Source: Actinomycetes bacterium
Lineage (GTDB): Bacteria > Actinomycetota > Thermoleophilia > BMS3ABIN01
Assembly (NCBI GenBank): GCA_021791195.1
Contig: JAJYXB010000012.1
Coordinates: forward strand, 1-64,000
Reading direction: 5' to 3'
Length of the DNA: 64,000 nucleotides
Part shown: positions 50,741 through 58,016 of the stretch, in pieces
Position numbering within the stretch: position 1 is the stretch's first letter
How the letters are laid out: every line of letters begins with the position of its first letter
Made by a program: the position numbers and the translations under genes
The notes under the pieces: generated by a model
Told to the model about the DNA's origin: nothing
The model's input: the letters and a program-made list of their open reading frames with translations, nothing else
Database searches by the model: none

Positions 50741-51808
50741 GTGGCAAGAAATGACATGGTTCTTGCGGCCGCAATCGCCGTGGTAGTGATCACGCTCGGC
50801 GTCAGCCTGGGCTGGCACAACAACCAGACCATCCCTGTCAATATCACGCCGGAGCTTCACTACACTGTCGAACCCGGGAACCCGCTGAGTTTCCTGTCAA
50901 ACTGGGACGGCCCGGGTTATCTGAATGTCGCCCAGTATGGCTATCCCAGTTATATCCAGGCCGGCCTGTTTCCGTTCTATCCGATGCTGATTCACGTTGT
51001 GCACCTTGCTGTCCCCTCGCCGCTGGACAGCGGTTTGCTGATCGCCTGGCTCAGTTTTGTGGTCGCCATCTACCTTTATATCAAGCTCGTAAAGCGGCTT
51101 TATGATGTCAAGGATGTATCGAACATCCTTCAGGCGGTCACGTTCTTTGTATTGTTTCCGACGGCCATCTTTTATTTCGCGACCTATACCGAAAGTCTCT
51201 TTGCGATGCTTTCTCTGGCCGCGATCCATTTTGCTTTCGACCGGCGTTACGTCCTGGCTTCGTTTCTGCTGCTGTTAAGTACGGCAACCCATATTACCGG
51301 TGTATTTGTCGTGGTTTTTGTGGCGCTCATCCTGCTGGAACAGAAGGTAAGGCTGCGCCGGGTGATTTTCTCGGTCATTGTCGGCAGCGCCGGTTTGCTT
51401 GCCTACACGCTTTATCTGCTCATTCATCTGCACGATGCGTTCGCTTTCCTGAGATCCCAGACGCAGGTTAACGAATGGATGCAGCACGGCTTCGTCAGCC
51501 TGGTTGAAAACACGCAATACTTTAACGCGGTATTCGTGATATTGCTCATAATATCGGCGTTCTTCTGGTGGCGCCGCCGCCGCAGTTTTGCCGTTTATTC
51601 GGCGCTCTTCTTGCTGATCCCCCTCCTGGGCCGGCAATATGGCGGCTTCAACCGGTATGTGCTGGTGGCGTTTCCCATGCAGCTCATGCTGTACGAATTC
51701 TTCAGGAACAGGAAAGCCGCTTTCCCCTACGCCGCGGCTTTAATGGCAGTCATTTGGACGTATTTCCTGCTTCAGTATGCCGGGGGATACATCGGCAGCG
51801 GCGGGTGA
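50741..51808 (+). CDS. PIG-V-like GT-C mannosyltransferase-type membrane protein
   Basis: A 355-residue protein from GTG 50741 (ATG 50753 is an alternative). After the first helix the extracytoplasmic loop holds LSNWDGPGYLNVAQYGYPSY, the W-D-x-x-x-Y catalytic-loop motif of PIG-V (GPI mannosyltransferase II) relatives, with Asp as the presumed base. TATHITGVFVVVFVALILLE and other helices complete a ~9-TM GT-C fold. GT-C enzymes use polyprenyl-phosphate sugars, which fits the upstream GT2 and flippase genes. Acceptor unknown. Confidence 0.8.
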   Translation: MARNDMVLAAAIAVVVITLGVSLGWHNNQTIPVNITPELHYTVEPGNPLSFLSNWDGPGYLNVAQYGYPSYIQAGLFPFYPMLIHVVHLAVPSPLDSGLLIAWLSFVVAIYLYIKLVKRLYDVKDVSNILQAVTFFVLFPTAIFYFATYTESLFAMLSLAAIHFAFDRRYVLASFLLLLSTATHITGVFVVVFVALILLEQKVRLRRVIFSVIVGSAGLLAYTLYLLIHLHDAFAFLRSQTQVNEWMQHGFVSLVENTQYFNAVFVILLIISAFFWWRRRRSFAVYSALFLLIPLLGRQYGGFNRYVLVAFPMQLMLYEFFRNRKAAFPYAAALMAVIWTYFLLQYAGGYIGSGG

Positions 51809-51826
51809 GCGGCGGCTGGCGTCCCG

Positions 51827-52873
51827 TTAGTTTTGCTGCACTATTTTACGAACTCGGGCATTTCCCCTGTCCGCCACGTACAGGTTCCCTTCGGCGTCGA
51901 TGGCGAGCCCGGACGGGTCACGGAGCCGCGCTTCGGCCGCGGGTCCGCCGTCACCCGAGAAGCCCTTCTTCTCCACGCCAGCCACGGCACTGATTATGCC
52001 CGTCGCGGCATCGAGCCGTCGCACCCGGTGCCTGGAATGATCGGCCAGATACAGGTTGCCGGCGCTGTCGACAGCCAGCCCGTCCACAAAGCCGATCCTG
52101 GCCTCGGTGCCCGGGCCGCCGTCCCCTGTGGAGCCGATCTTTCCGATTCCGACCACGGATATGATCTGGCCGGTCTGGCTGTCGATGCGCCGGATCCGGA
52201 AATTCCATGAATCGGATACATAGAGGTTGCCGCCGGAGTCGTATGCCAGGGCGCTGGGCCGGTTAAACCATGCCTTGTCGGCTGGACCGCCATCGCCCGA
52301 ATAGCCCTTCTCGCCCCGGCCTGTGACCGTCCGGATCAGGCCGCTGTCCAGGTCGATGTGCCGGACGCAGTGGTTGCCGCGGTCTGAGACGAAAAGGCCG
52401 CCTCTGGAATCCAGCGCCAGCCAGCGCGGGTCGGAGAGCATGGCGTTTACCGCCGGGCCGCCGTCACCGGAATAGCCTTCCTCGCCGGTTCCGGCGATGG
52501 TGGTAACTGTGCCGGTGGCGCCGTCGATCCGCCGCACACGCTGATTGTCTGAATCGGCGATGTACATGTTGCCCTGCGCGTCGATGACAATGCCGATGAT
52601 ATAACGAAAAAGCGCGTTCACCGCCGGGCCGCCATCTCCGCCGTAGCCTCTTTTACCTATCCCGGCAAATGTGGTGATCAGGCCGCTGTCGCGGTCAATC
52701 TGCCGGACGCAGTGGTTGAACGAGTCCGCGATATAGAGATTGCCGCTGGCATCGACCGCGAGGCCCTCAGGTTTCTTGAGCCGTGCATCGGTCGCCGGAC
52801 CGCCGTCGCCGGTATAGCCCTCCTTGCCGCTGCCGGCTATGGTCATGATCTGTGCGGTGGGGTTGGTGTCCAA
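51827..52873 (-). CDS. NHL-repeat six-bladed beta-propeller protein
   Basis: A 348-residue protein built of six repeats of ~56 residues. Each has a GYxGDGGPA turn and an LAVDASGNLYIADSFNHCVR-type NHL core, so it should fold as a six-bladed propeller. No signal peptide or membrane segment is visible. A ribosome site AAGGAGGA precedes the ATG at 52873. It lies 91 nt after egtD on the same strand and may be the third gene of that operon. NHL propellers bind ligands or act as lactonase-like scaffolds; none is indicated here. Confidence 0.85.
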   Translation of the reverse strand: MDTNPTAQIMTIAGSGKEGYTGDGGPATDARLKKPEGLAVDASGNLYIADSFNHCVRQIDRDSGLITTFAGIGKRGYGGDGGPAVNALFRYIIGIVIDAQGNMYIADSDNQRVRRIDGATGTVTTIAGTGEEGYSGDGGPAVNAMLSDPRWLALDSRGGLFVSDRGNHCVRHIDLDSGLIRTVTGRGEKGYSGDGGPADKAWFNRPSALAYDSGGNLYVSDSWNFRIRRIDSQTGQIISVVGIGKIGSTGDGGPGTEARIGFVDGLAVDSAGNLYLADHSRHRVRRLDAATGIISAVAGVEKKGFSGDGGPAAEARLRDPSGLAIDAEGNLYVADRGNARVRKIVQQN

Positions 52874-52964
52874 CTGGTCCTCCTTGAAAGAATGCGCCTG
52901 TTCCTGAGAAAGCGCTGGGGTTAAATGCGGGTCCTGCCCACAACACCTGAAGCTGCGTGTCTCC

Positions 52965-54032
52965 TCACGCTTTGCGCAACAGCAGCACCGCGAAGCGCTG
53001 GTTGCGGTCTGAGTAGATCTGTTCTGTATTCAGGCCGAAGGTGCACAGATAGGGCACCAGCTGCCTGAGGCGGAACTTGCGGCTGACCTCGGTGAGGATC
53101 AGCTCGCCCTTGCCGATGCGGAAGGCGCTGCCGGCGGGCGCGATCTCGATGCGCTGCTCGCGGCGGAAGCGCGCGAAGATCTCCACCCGGCGCCATTTGG
53201 GCGCGTAACGGGCGACATGGTCGATGGCGGTGACGTCCAGCGAGGCGCCCAGCTCCCGGTTCATCCGCGCGAACATGTTGCGGGTGAAGGCGGCGCTGAA
53301 GCCGGCGGCATCGTTGTAGGCGGCGTTGAGCGACGCCGCATCTTCATTGATGTCAACCCCCAGCAGGCAGTAGTCTCCCGGCAGCAGGTGCGAAGTGATC
53401 TTTCCCCAGAACTGCGAAGCTTCATGCGCATCGAGGTTGCCGACCGTGCTGCCCAGGAACAGCAGCATCGCCGGCGACAGCGACGGCAGCAGGGGGAAGG
53501 CGTCGTCGTAGGTTCCGTGCATCGCCTCGACCCGCACCTCCGGATAGAGCGCCGCGATCTCCTGTTCCGCCTGCTCAAGGATCGATTTGGAGATGTCGAC
53601 CGGCGTGTAGCAGGCCGAACCGTGGCGCCCGGCATAGGCTTCCAGCAGCAGCCGTGTCTTCACTGAGCTGCCGGAGCCCAGCTCCACCAGCGTCAATTCT
53701 CCCGTGCGTCCGGCGATGTCGGCCGCGGCGCTGGCGAGAATCGTCGCCTCGGTGCGCGTCAGATAATATTCCGGCTGCTCGCAGATGCGCTCGAAGATGA
53801 AGCTGCCGTACGTGTCATAAAGGAAGCGGCTGTCTAGCCGGCGGGGGATGTCGCTCAGGCCGCGCGCCACCGCCAGGGCGAACCCGGTTGATGTATCGCC
53901 GTCTCCTGACATTAATGCCAGTTCGCTGGCAGCTTGCGGATGGGCGACTGATTCCACCGGGACCACGTCTGGCCGCCAGTCCTCGACGAAAGGATGGCGG
54001 GCGGCGATTATCGGTTGTGAAGATATTTCCAT
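52965..54032 (-). CDS. egtD: EgtD-like L-histidine N-alpha-methyltransferase
   Basis: A 355-residue protein of the EgtD / Methyltransf_33 family. Residues 1-~42 are extra. The family start DIPRRLDSRFLYDTYGSFIF is followed by ICEQPEYYLTRTEATIL, the SAM motif LVELGSGSSVKTRLLLEAY, YTPVDISKSILEQAEQEI, and MLLFLGSTVGNLDAHEASQF. The product class trimethylates histidine to hercynine, the precursor of ergothioneine. Its ATG lies only 6 nt after the stop of the molybdopterin/desulfurase fusion gene, so the two are translationally coupled. No EgtB or EgtA gene is in the window. Confidence 0.9.
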   Translation of the reverse strand: MEISSQPIIAARHPFVEDWRPDVVPVESVAHPQAASELALMSGDGDTSTGFALAVARGLSDIPRRLDSRFLYDTYGSFIFERICEQPEYYLTRTEATILASAAADIAGRTGELTLVELGSGSSVKTRLLLEAYAGRHGSACYTPVDISKSILEQAEQEIAALYPEVRVEAMHGTYDDAFPLLPSLSPAMLLFLGSTVGNLDAHEASQFWGKITSHLLPGDYCLLGVDINEDAASLNAAYNDAAGFSAAFTRNMFARMNRELGASLDVTAIDHVARYAPKWRRVEIFARFRREQRIEIAPAGSAFRIGKGELILTEVSRKFRLRQLVPYLCTFGLNTEQIYSDRNQRFAVLLLRKA

Positions 54033-54038
54033 AATCTC

Positions 54039-57000
54039 TCAGCGGCAGGGAACAAAGCGGATGGCGCTCATCGATTCTGCCAGCACCTCTTTGAGCGCCG
54101 CCAGCGTCAGGTCGATGTCCTCCTCATTATTACCCTGACCGAGCGAAAACCGAACCGAGCAGTGTGCCTCCTCAGGGCTCAGGCCCAGCGCCAGCAGCGC
54201 GTGTGATGGATCTGGAGACCCGGATTTGCAGGCAGAACCCGAGGAGAGCGCTACGCCCTTGCGGTCCAGCTTTAGCACCAGCGATTCACCACGCATTCCC
54301 GGCAGGGTCATGTTGAGCGTGTTGGGCAGACGGGATGCCGGATCGCCGTTGACAAAAGCGCCGTCGACGAGCCCGACGACGCCGGCCTCAAGCCGGTCCC
54401 GCAGGTCCGCCACCCGCCGCATCTGCGGCAGGCGTTTGACCGCCAGCTCGGCGGCGCGGGCGAAGCCGGCGATGCAGGCCACGTTCTCGGTGCCGGCGCG
54501 CAGGCCGCCTTCCTGGCTGCCGCCGTTGATCAGCGGCGCCAGCCTGACGCCGCGGCGCACGAACAGCGCCCCCACGCCCTTGGGCGCGTGGATCTTGTGG
54601 CCGGAGACCGAGAGCAGGTCGACGCCGAGCTCCTCGACGTCGACGGGGATCTTTCCCAGCGCCTGCACGGCGTCGCAGTGGAAGAGGATGTCGCGCTCGT
54701 GCGCCAGCGCCGCCAGGTCAGCCACCGGCTGGATGACGCCGGTCTCGTTGTTGGCCAGCATCACCGAGACCAGGATAGTGTCGTCGCGGAACGCCTTCAG
54801 CAGCTCGGCCGGTGCGACCAGGCCGTCCCGTCCCACAGGCAGGCGGGTCACCGCAAACCCCAGCGCCTCGAGCGCGCGGCAGGACGCCAGAATCGCCGGA
54901 TGCTCGATGGCGGTGGTGATGACGTGGCCGCGGCCGTCCAGGCCTTCCTCCTGCCGGCGCGCGGCTGCCGCGAACGCCACGCCCTTGATGGCGGCGTTGT
55001 CGGCCTCGGAACCGCTGCCGGTGAAAACAACGCGGCGGGCGGTGCAGCCGATCGCCTGCGCCACGGAGCGGCGGGCGGCGTCGAGCGCCTCCCGGGCAGT
55101 GGCGCCGGTGCGGTGAATACTTGATGGATTACCATATTTGTGATTGAGGAAGGGCAGCATCGCCTCCACTGCTTCCGGGTCCAGCGGCGTGGTGGCGTTG
55201 TGGTCCAGATAGATGTAGCGGACCGGCGTGCGGCCGGTTATGTCCGCCTGGCCGCCAGCGGCCGGCAGGGCACAGCCATCCCCGGCATCCGGGGCACTCG
55301 CGGCCGCGGCAGCGGCACCCAGGGCACTTGCGTCCGCGGCAGCCAGGGCGCCGCCGGCCCGCGCGGGACCGGCCGCCGCATCCGCCGCCGCGCCGGTGAG
55401 AACGGGGGAGCCATCCGCGCTCCTGCCGGCGGCCGTGCCTGCCTGCCTGCGCGCCTGCACCGGCGTTACCTCACAAAGGAGTGATTTGTAAACCGGAAAA
55501 CCGGAGATGGGATCGTACCGCTGAAGGTCGGTGAGGTCGTTGACATTGCACCCGCGCCAGGCATCCGGTCCCACCGGGCCGCCGCCGCCCATGTTGGCGT
55601 CGATGGCGCCCGGGACGATGTTGGCAGTGACAAAGGCGCGGAAGCGCGCCCGTCCGCGCGGAGTCGCCACGAACACCTCGTCACCATCGGCGATGCCGCG
55701 CGCGTCCGCGTCCGCCGGGCTGATCGATACCAGTGGCTCTGGCGCCCGGGCAGCCAGGCCTTCCACGCCGTGGTGCTGCGAGCGGAAGTCGGTACGCACG
55801 CGCGCGCCCGAGTTGAACACCAGCGGGAACTTGCGCGCCAGCTCGGGCTGCGCCAGCGGTCCCTCCTTCGGCTCGGTGTAGACCGGCAGCGGCTCGTAGC
55901 CATGTTCCGCCAGCACGCTGGAGGCGATCTCGAACTTGCCAGAGGGCGTGTCGAACCCCGGCTGGCCATCGGCGCGCAGCAATCCTTTCTCCCACTTCCT
56001 GTACTGCATCATCCCGCCGGGCACGCTTACGGCGCCGCCGGCGGCGCGCACATCGTCCACGGAAAAGCCGGAACCGGCGAGCACATGCTCCAGCAGCTCC
56101 TCTTCCGACTGCGGATAGAGCTCGCCGTAGCCCAGCCGCCGCGCCAGTTCGCCCAGGACCAGCAGGTCGTTGCGCGCTTCGCCGACCGGTTCGAGCAGCC
56201 TTTCCCGGATGCGAAACATAGAGCCATAAGTCATGTATGAGGTGTTTTCAAAGCCGGTCGTCGTCGGCAGCACGATGTCGGCGTAGGCGGCATCGGCGGT
56301 CAGCTGACGGTCGATTGTGACCAGAAAGTCGAGGCTTGCAAGCGTCCGCCGCCAGATCTCGGGCTGCGGCCAGGCGGTGATGATCGAGCCGCCCAGCACG
56401 ATCAGCGACCTGATGGCGTATGGCCGCTGCTCGAGCACCGCCTCCGGCAGCGAGATCGCATGCGACTCGCCGCGGTACATGCTATAGACAGGGAAGCGGT
56501 CGCGGCCGAGCGCCTTTTTCACATTCGGATTGGCGATCAGGCCGCCGCGGTTGATGGGAAAAGCGCTGCCCGGCATGCGGAAGACGCGTCCGCCGGGCAC
56601 GTCCAGCTGGCCGGCGAGGGCCCAGAGGATCATCGTTGCGCGGATCGCCTGCACGCCGCTGTCGGAATATTCCAGCCCCGTGTACATTACCGGGCTCGCG
56701 CCGCGCGCGGCCGCCAGCCGCCGCGCCAGCCCCCTGACGGTCGCCGCCGGCACGCCCGTGATCTCTTCCACCGCCTCCGGCCGGAAATGCTGCGTGTAGC
56801 GCGCCAGCTCGTCGAAGCCGACCGTCCATTCGTCGACGAACTTCTCGTCGTAAAGGTCCTCCTCGATCAGCACCTGGATCATCCCCAGCGCCAGCGCGCC
56901 GTCGGTGCCGGGCCTGACCGGGATCCACTCGGCGCCGCTCTCGCGCGCGGTGCCATTGCGCCGCGGATCGATGACCACGATCTCGGCGCCGCGGTCGCGG

Positions 57001-57668
57001 GCGGCCAGTATCTGTTGATGCGCCAGCGGCGGGCAGTCGGTGGCGGGGTTAGAGCCCCAGACGACGACCAGCTCCGCCTGCTCCAGGTCAGAGTCCATGT
57101 TGATGAGCATCCCGCCCATGGTGACATGGGGCGCGATCATGGCGTAGGCAACGTAGCAGAGGGCGCCGACGCCGAAGGTGTTGGGCGAACCGAAGGGAAA
57201 GAGTACGCTGGACGCCGAAGACACCGCGGTATCGCGGGGCTGGTAGACATCGCACAGCGCCAGGTCGAAGCTGCCGCGGCCGGTGTAGATCCCGCAGGCC
57301 TCGGCACCATGCTCGCGTTTGATCTGCTTTAGCCGGGCGGCGATCGTCTCCATCGCCTCATCCCAGGAAATCTGCTCGAATTCGAACGAGCTGGGCGGGC
57401 CGGTGCGCCTGAGAGGATGCCGCAGCCGGTGCCTGGAATAAACCATCTCCGGCGCGTGCCGGCCAAGCCGGCAGATCATCCCCAGCGGATGGCCCTGCTG
57501 GGCGCGCGCCTCTGTGAGGCGGCCGTTGACGAGCGTCGCGGTGATCCAGCAGCCGGCCGGGCAGATGCCGCAGATGGTGTCGATGTCGATTTCGCCGGTC
57601 TGCTTTCCCTGCCCGCGCTCTCCCGCGGGCGCGTCGGCGGGGATCGCCGGATCGCCTGACAAAGACAT
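54039..57668 (-). CDS. Molybdopterin oxidoreductase-cysteine desulfurase fusion, probable metallopterin-dependent ergothioneine synthase
   Basis: Numbered from ATG 57668 (GGAGG upstream, spacing short at 2 nt; a TTG at 57707 would add 13 residues), the protein has 1,209 residues. Residues ~30-740 are a DMSO-reductase-family domain: Fe4S4 cysteines 33, 36, 40 and 66 (CGICPAGC), then FGSPNTFGVGALCYVAYAM with Cys171 as the probable Mo ligand. A ~70-residue Ala/Gly linker follows. Residues ~820-1209 are a NifS/IscS-type desulfurase starting YIYLDHNATTPLDPEAVEAM, with PLP Lys1025 (SGHKIHAPKG) and active Cys1147 (SSGSACKSGS). Coupled to egtD, it could insert cysteine-derived sulfur at hercynine C2. 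A thiosulfate/polysulfide-type reductase is the alternative. Confidence 0.82.
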   Translation of the reverse strand: MSLSGDPAIPADAPAGERGQGKQTGEIDIDTICGICPAGCWITATLVNGRLTEARAQQGHPLGMICRLGRHAPEMVYSRHRLRHPLRRTGPPSSFEFEQISWDEAMETIAARLKQIKREHGAEACGIYTGRGSFDLALCDVYQPRDTAVSSASSVLFPFGSPNTFGVGALCYVAYAMIAPHVTMGGMLINMDSDLEQAELVVVWGSNPATDCPPLAHQQILAARDRGAEIVVIDPRRNGTARESGAEWIPVRPGTDGALALGMIQVLIEEDLYDEKFVDEWTVGFDELARYTQHFRPEAVEEITGVPAATVRGLARRLAAARGASPVMYTGLEYSDSGVQAIRATMILWALAGQLDVPGGRVFRMPGSAFPINRGGLIANPNVKKALGRDRFPVYSMYRGESHAISLPEAVLEQRPYAIRSLIVLGGSIITAWPQPEIWRRTLASLDFLVTIDRQLTADAAYADIVLPTTTGFENTSYMTYGSMFRIRERLLEPVGEARNDLLVLGELARRLGYGELYPQSEEELLEHVLAGSGFSVDDVRAAGGAVSVPGGMMQYRKWEKGLLRADGQPGFDTPSGKFEIASSVLAEHGYEPLPVYTEPKEGPLAQPELARKFPLVFNSGARVRTDFRSQHHGVEGLAARAPEPLVSISPADADARGIADGDEVFVATPRGRARFRAFVTANIVPGAIDANMGGGGPVGPDAWRGCNVNDLTDLQRYDPISGFPVYKSLLCEVTPVQARRQAGTAAGRSADGSPVLTGAAADAAAGPARAGGALAAADASALGAAAAAASAPDAGDGCALPAAGGQADITGRTPVRYIYLDHNATTPLDPEAVEAMLPFLNHKYGNPSSIHRTGATAREALDAARRSVAQAIGCTARRVVFTGSGSEADNAAIKGVAFAAAARRQEEGLDGRGHVITTAIEHPAILASCRALEALGFAVTRLPVGRDGLVAPAELLKAFRDDTILVSVMLANNETGVIQPVADLAALAHERDILFHCDAVQALGKIPVDVEELGVDLLSVSGHKIHAPKGVGALFVRRGVRLAPLINGGSQEGGLRAGTENVACIAGFARAAELAVKRLPQMRRVADLRDRLEAGVVGLVDGAFVNGDPASRLPNTLNMTLPGMRGESLVLKLDRKGVALSSGSACKSGSPDPSHALLALGLSPEEAHCSVRFSLGQGNNEEDIDLTLAALKEVLAESMSAIRFVPCR

Positions 57669-57734
57669 AACCTCCAAAGATTCAGATGACCGGCTGGTGC
57701 GCAGCAAAATCCCGCGGCCAGTCTAAAGGAACTG

Positions 57735-57830
57735 CCGGACAAGAAAAATTAATACCCGCATTGCAGGCATATTTAAACCGCGGTCGCTTGCAAATTATTT
57801 TCAGATAATATAAATTTTGTTTTCTTCCAA
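57735..57830. promoter_or_regulatory. AT-rich divergent promoter region
   Basis: Between the divergent fusion and formate dehydrogenase genes, 57735-57830 is strongly AT-rich in a GC-rich background. On the plus strand TTGCAA (57789-57794) precedes an ATATAAAT stretch; on the minus strand TATTAAT motifs occur near 57745-57752. Exact promoters cannot be fixed by eye. Confidence 0.45.
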
Positions 57831-57835
57831 GCGAA

Positions 57836-57950
57836 GAAACGCGACTGGCGTTCAGGTGGATAACCACCGGGGAGCGTTTCGGCGTCCTGGGCCTCTTGAT
57901 TTGGATGAGGCTCCGGATGCCAGCTGAAAGTGGTCGAGCGCCTGGGCCAT
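57836..57950 (+). ncRNA. ZTP (pfl) riboswitch aptamer
   Basis: The conserved core is present in order: GAAACG (57836-57841) pairing with CGTTTC (57875-57880) as P1; the invariant ACTGGCG; hairpin GGTGG-ATAA-CCACC; GGGGAGCG; and, after a ~55-nt linker, the P3 pseudoknot segment GCGCCTGGGC (57938-57947). These are the hallmarks of the ZTP/ZMP-sensing pfl motif, which switches one-carbon and purine genes on when 10-formyl-THF is short. It lies 66 nt upstream of the formate dehydrogenase start. Confidence 0.88.
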
Positions 57951-57982
57951 CCGAATGTCGATTTGGAGCGCCCGGGTTTTTT
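57941..57982 (+). terminator. Riboswitch-controlled intrinsic terminator
   Basis: CCTGGGC (57941-57947), part of the conserved aptamer P3, can pair with GCCCGGG (57970-57976), which is followed by TTTTTT. Ligand-stabilised P3 would prevent this pairing, an ON-switch layout. A second CCCGGGC at 57987-57993 can also pair with GCCCGGG, just upstream of the ribosome site. Confidence 0.75.
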
Positions 57983-58016
57983 CATTCCCGGGCCATCCTT
58001 ACCTTGAAAGGGCAAG

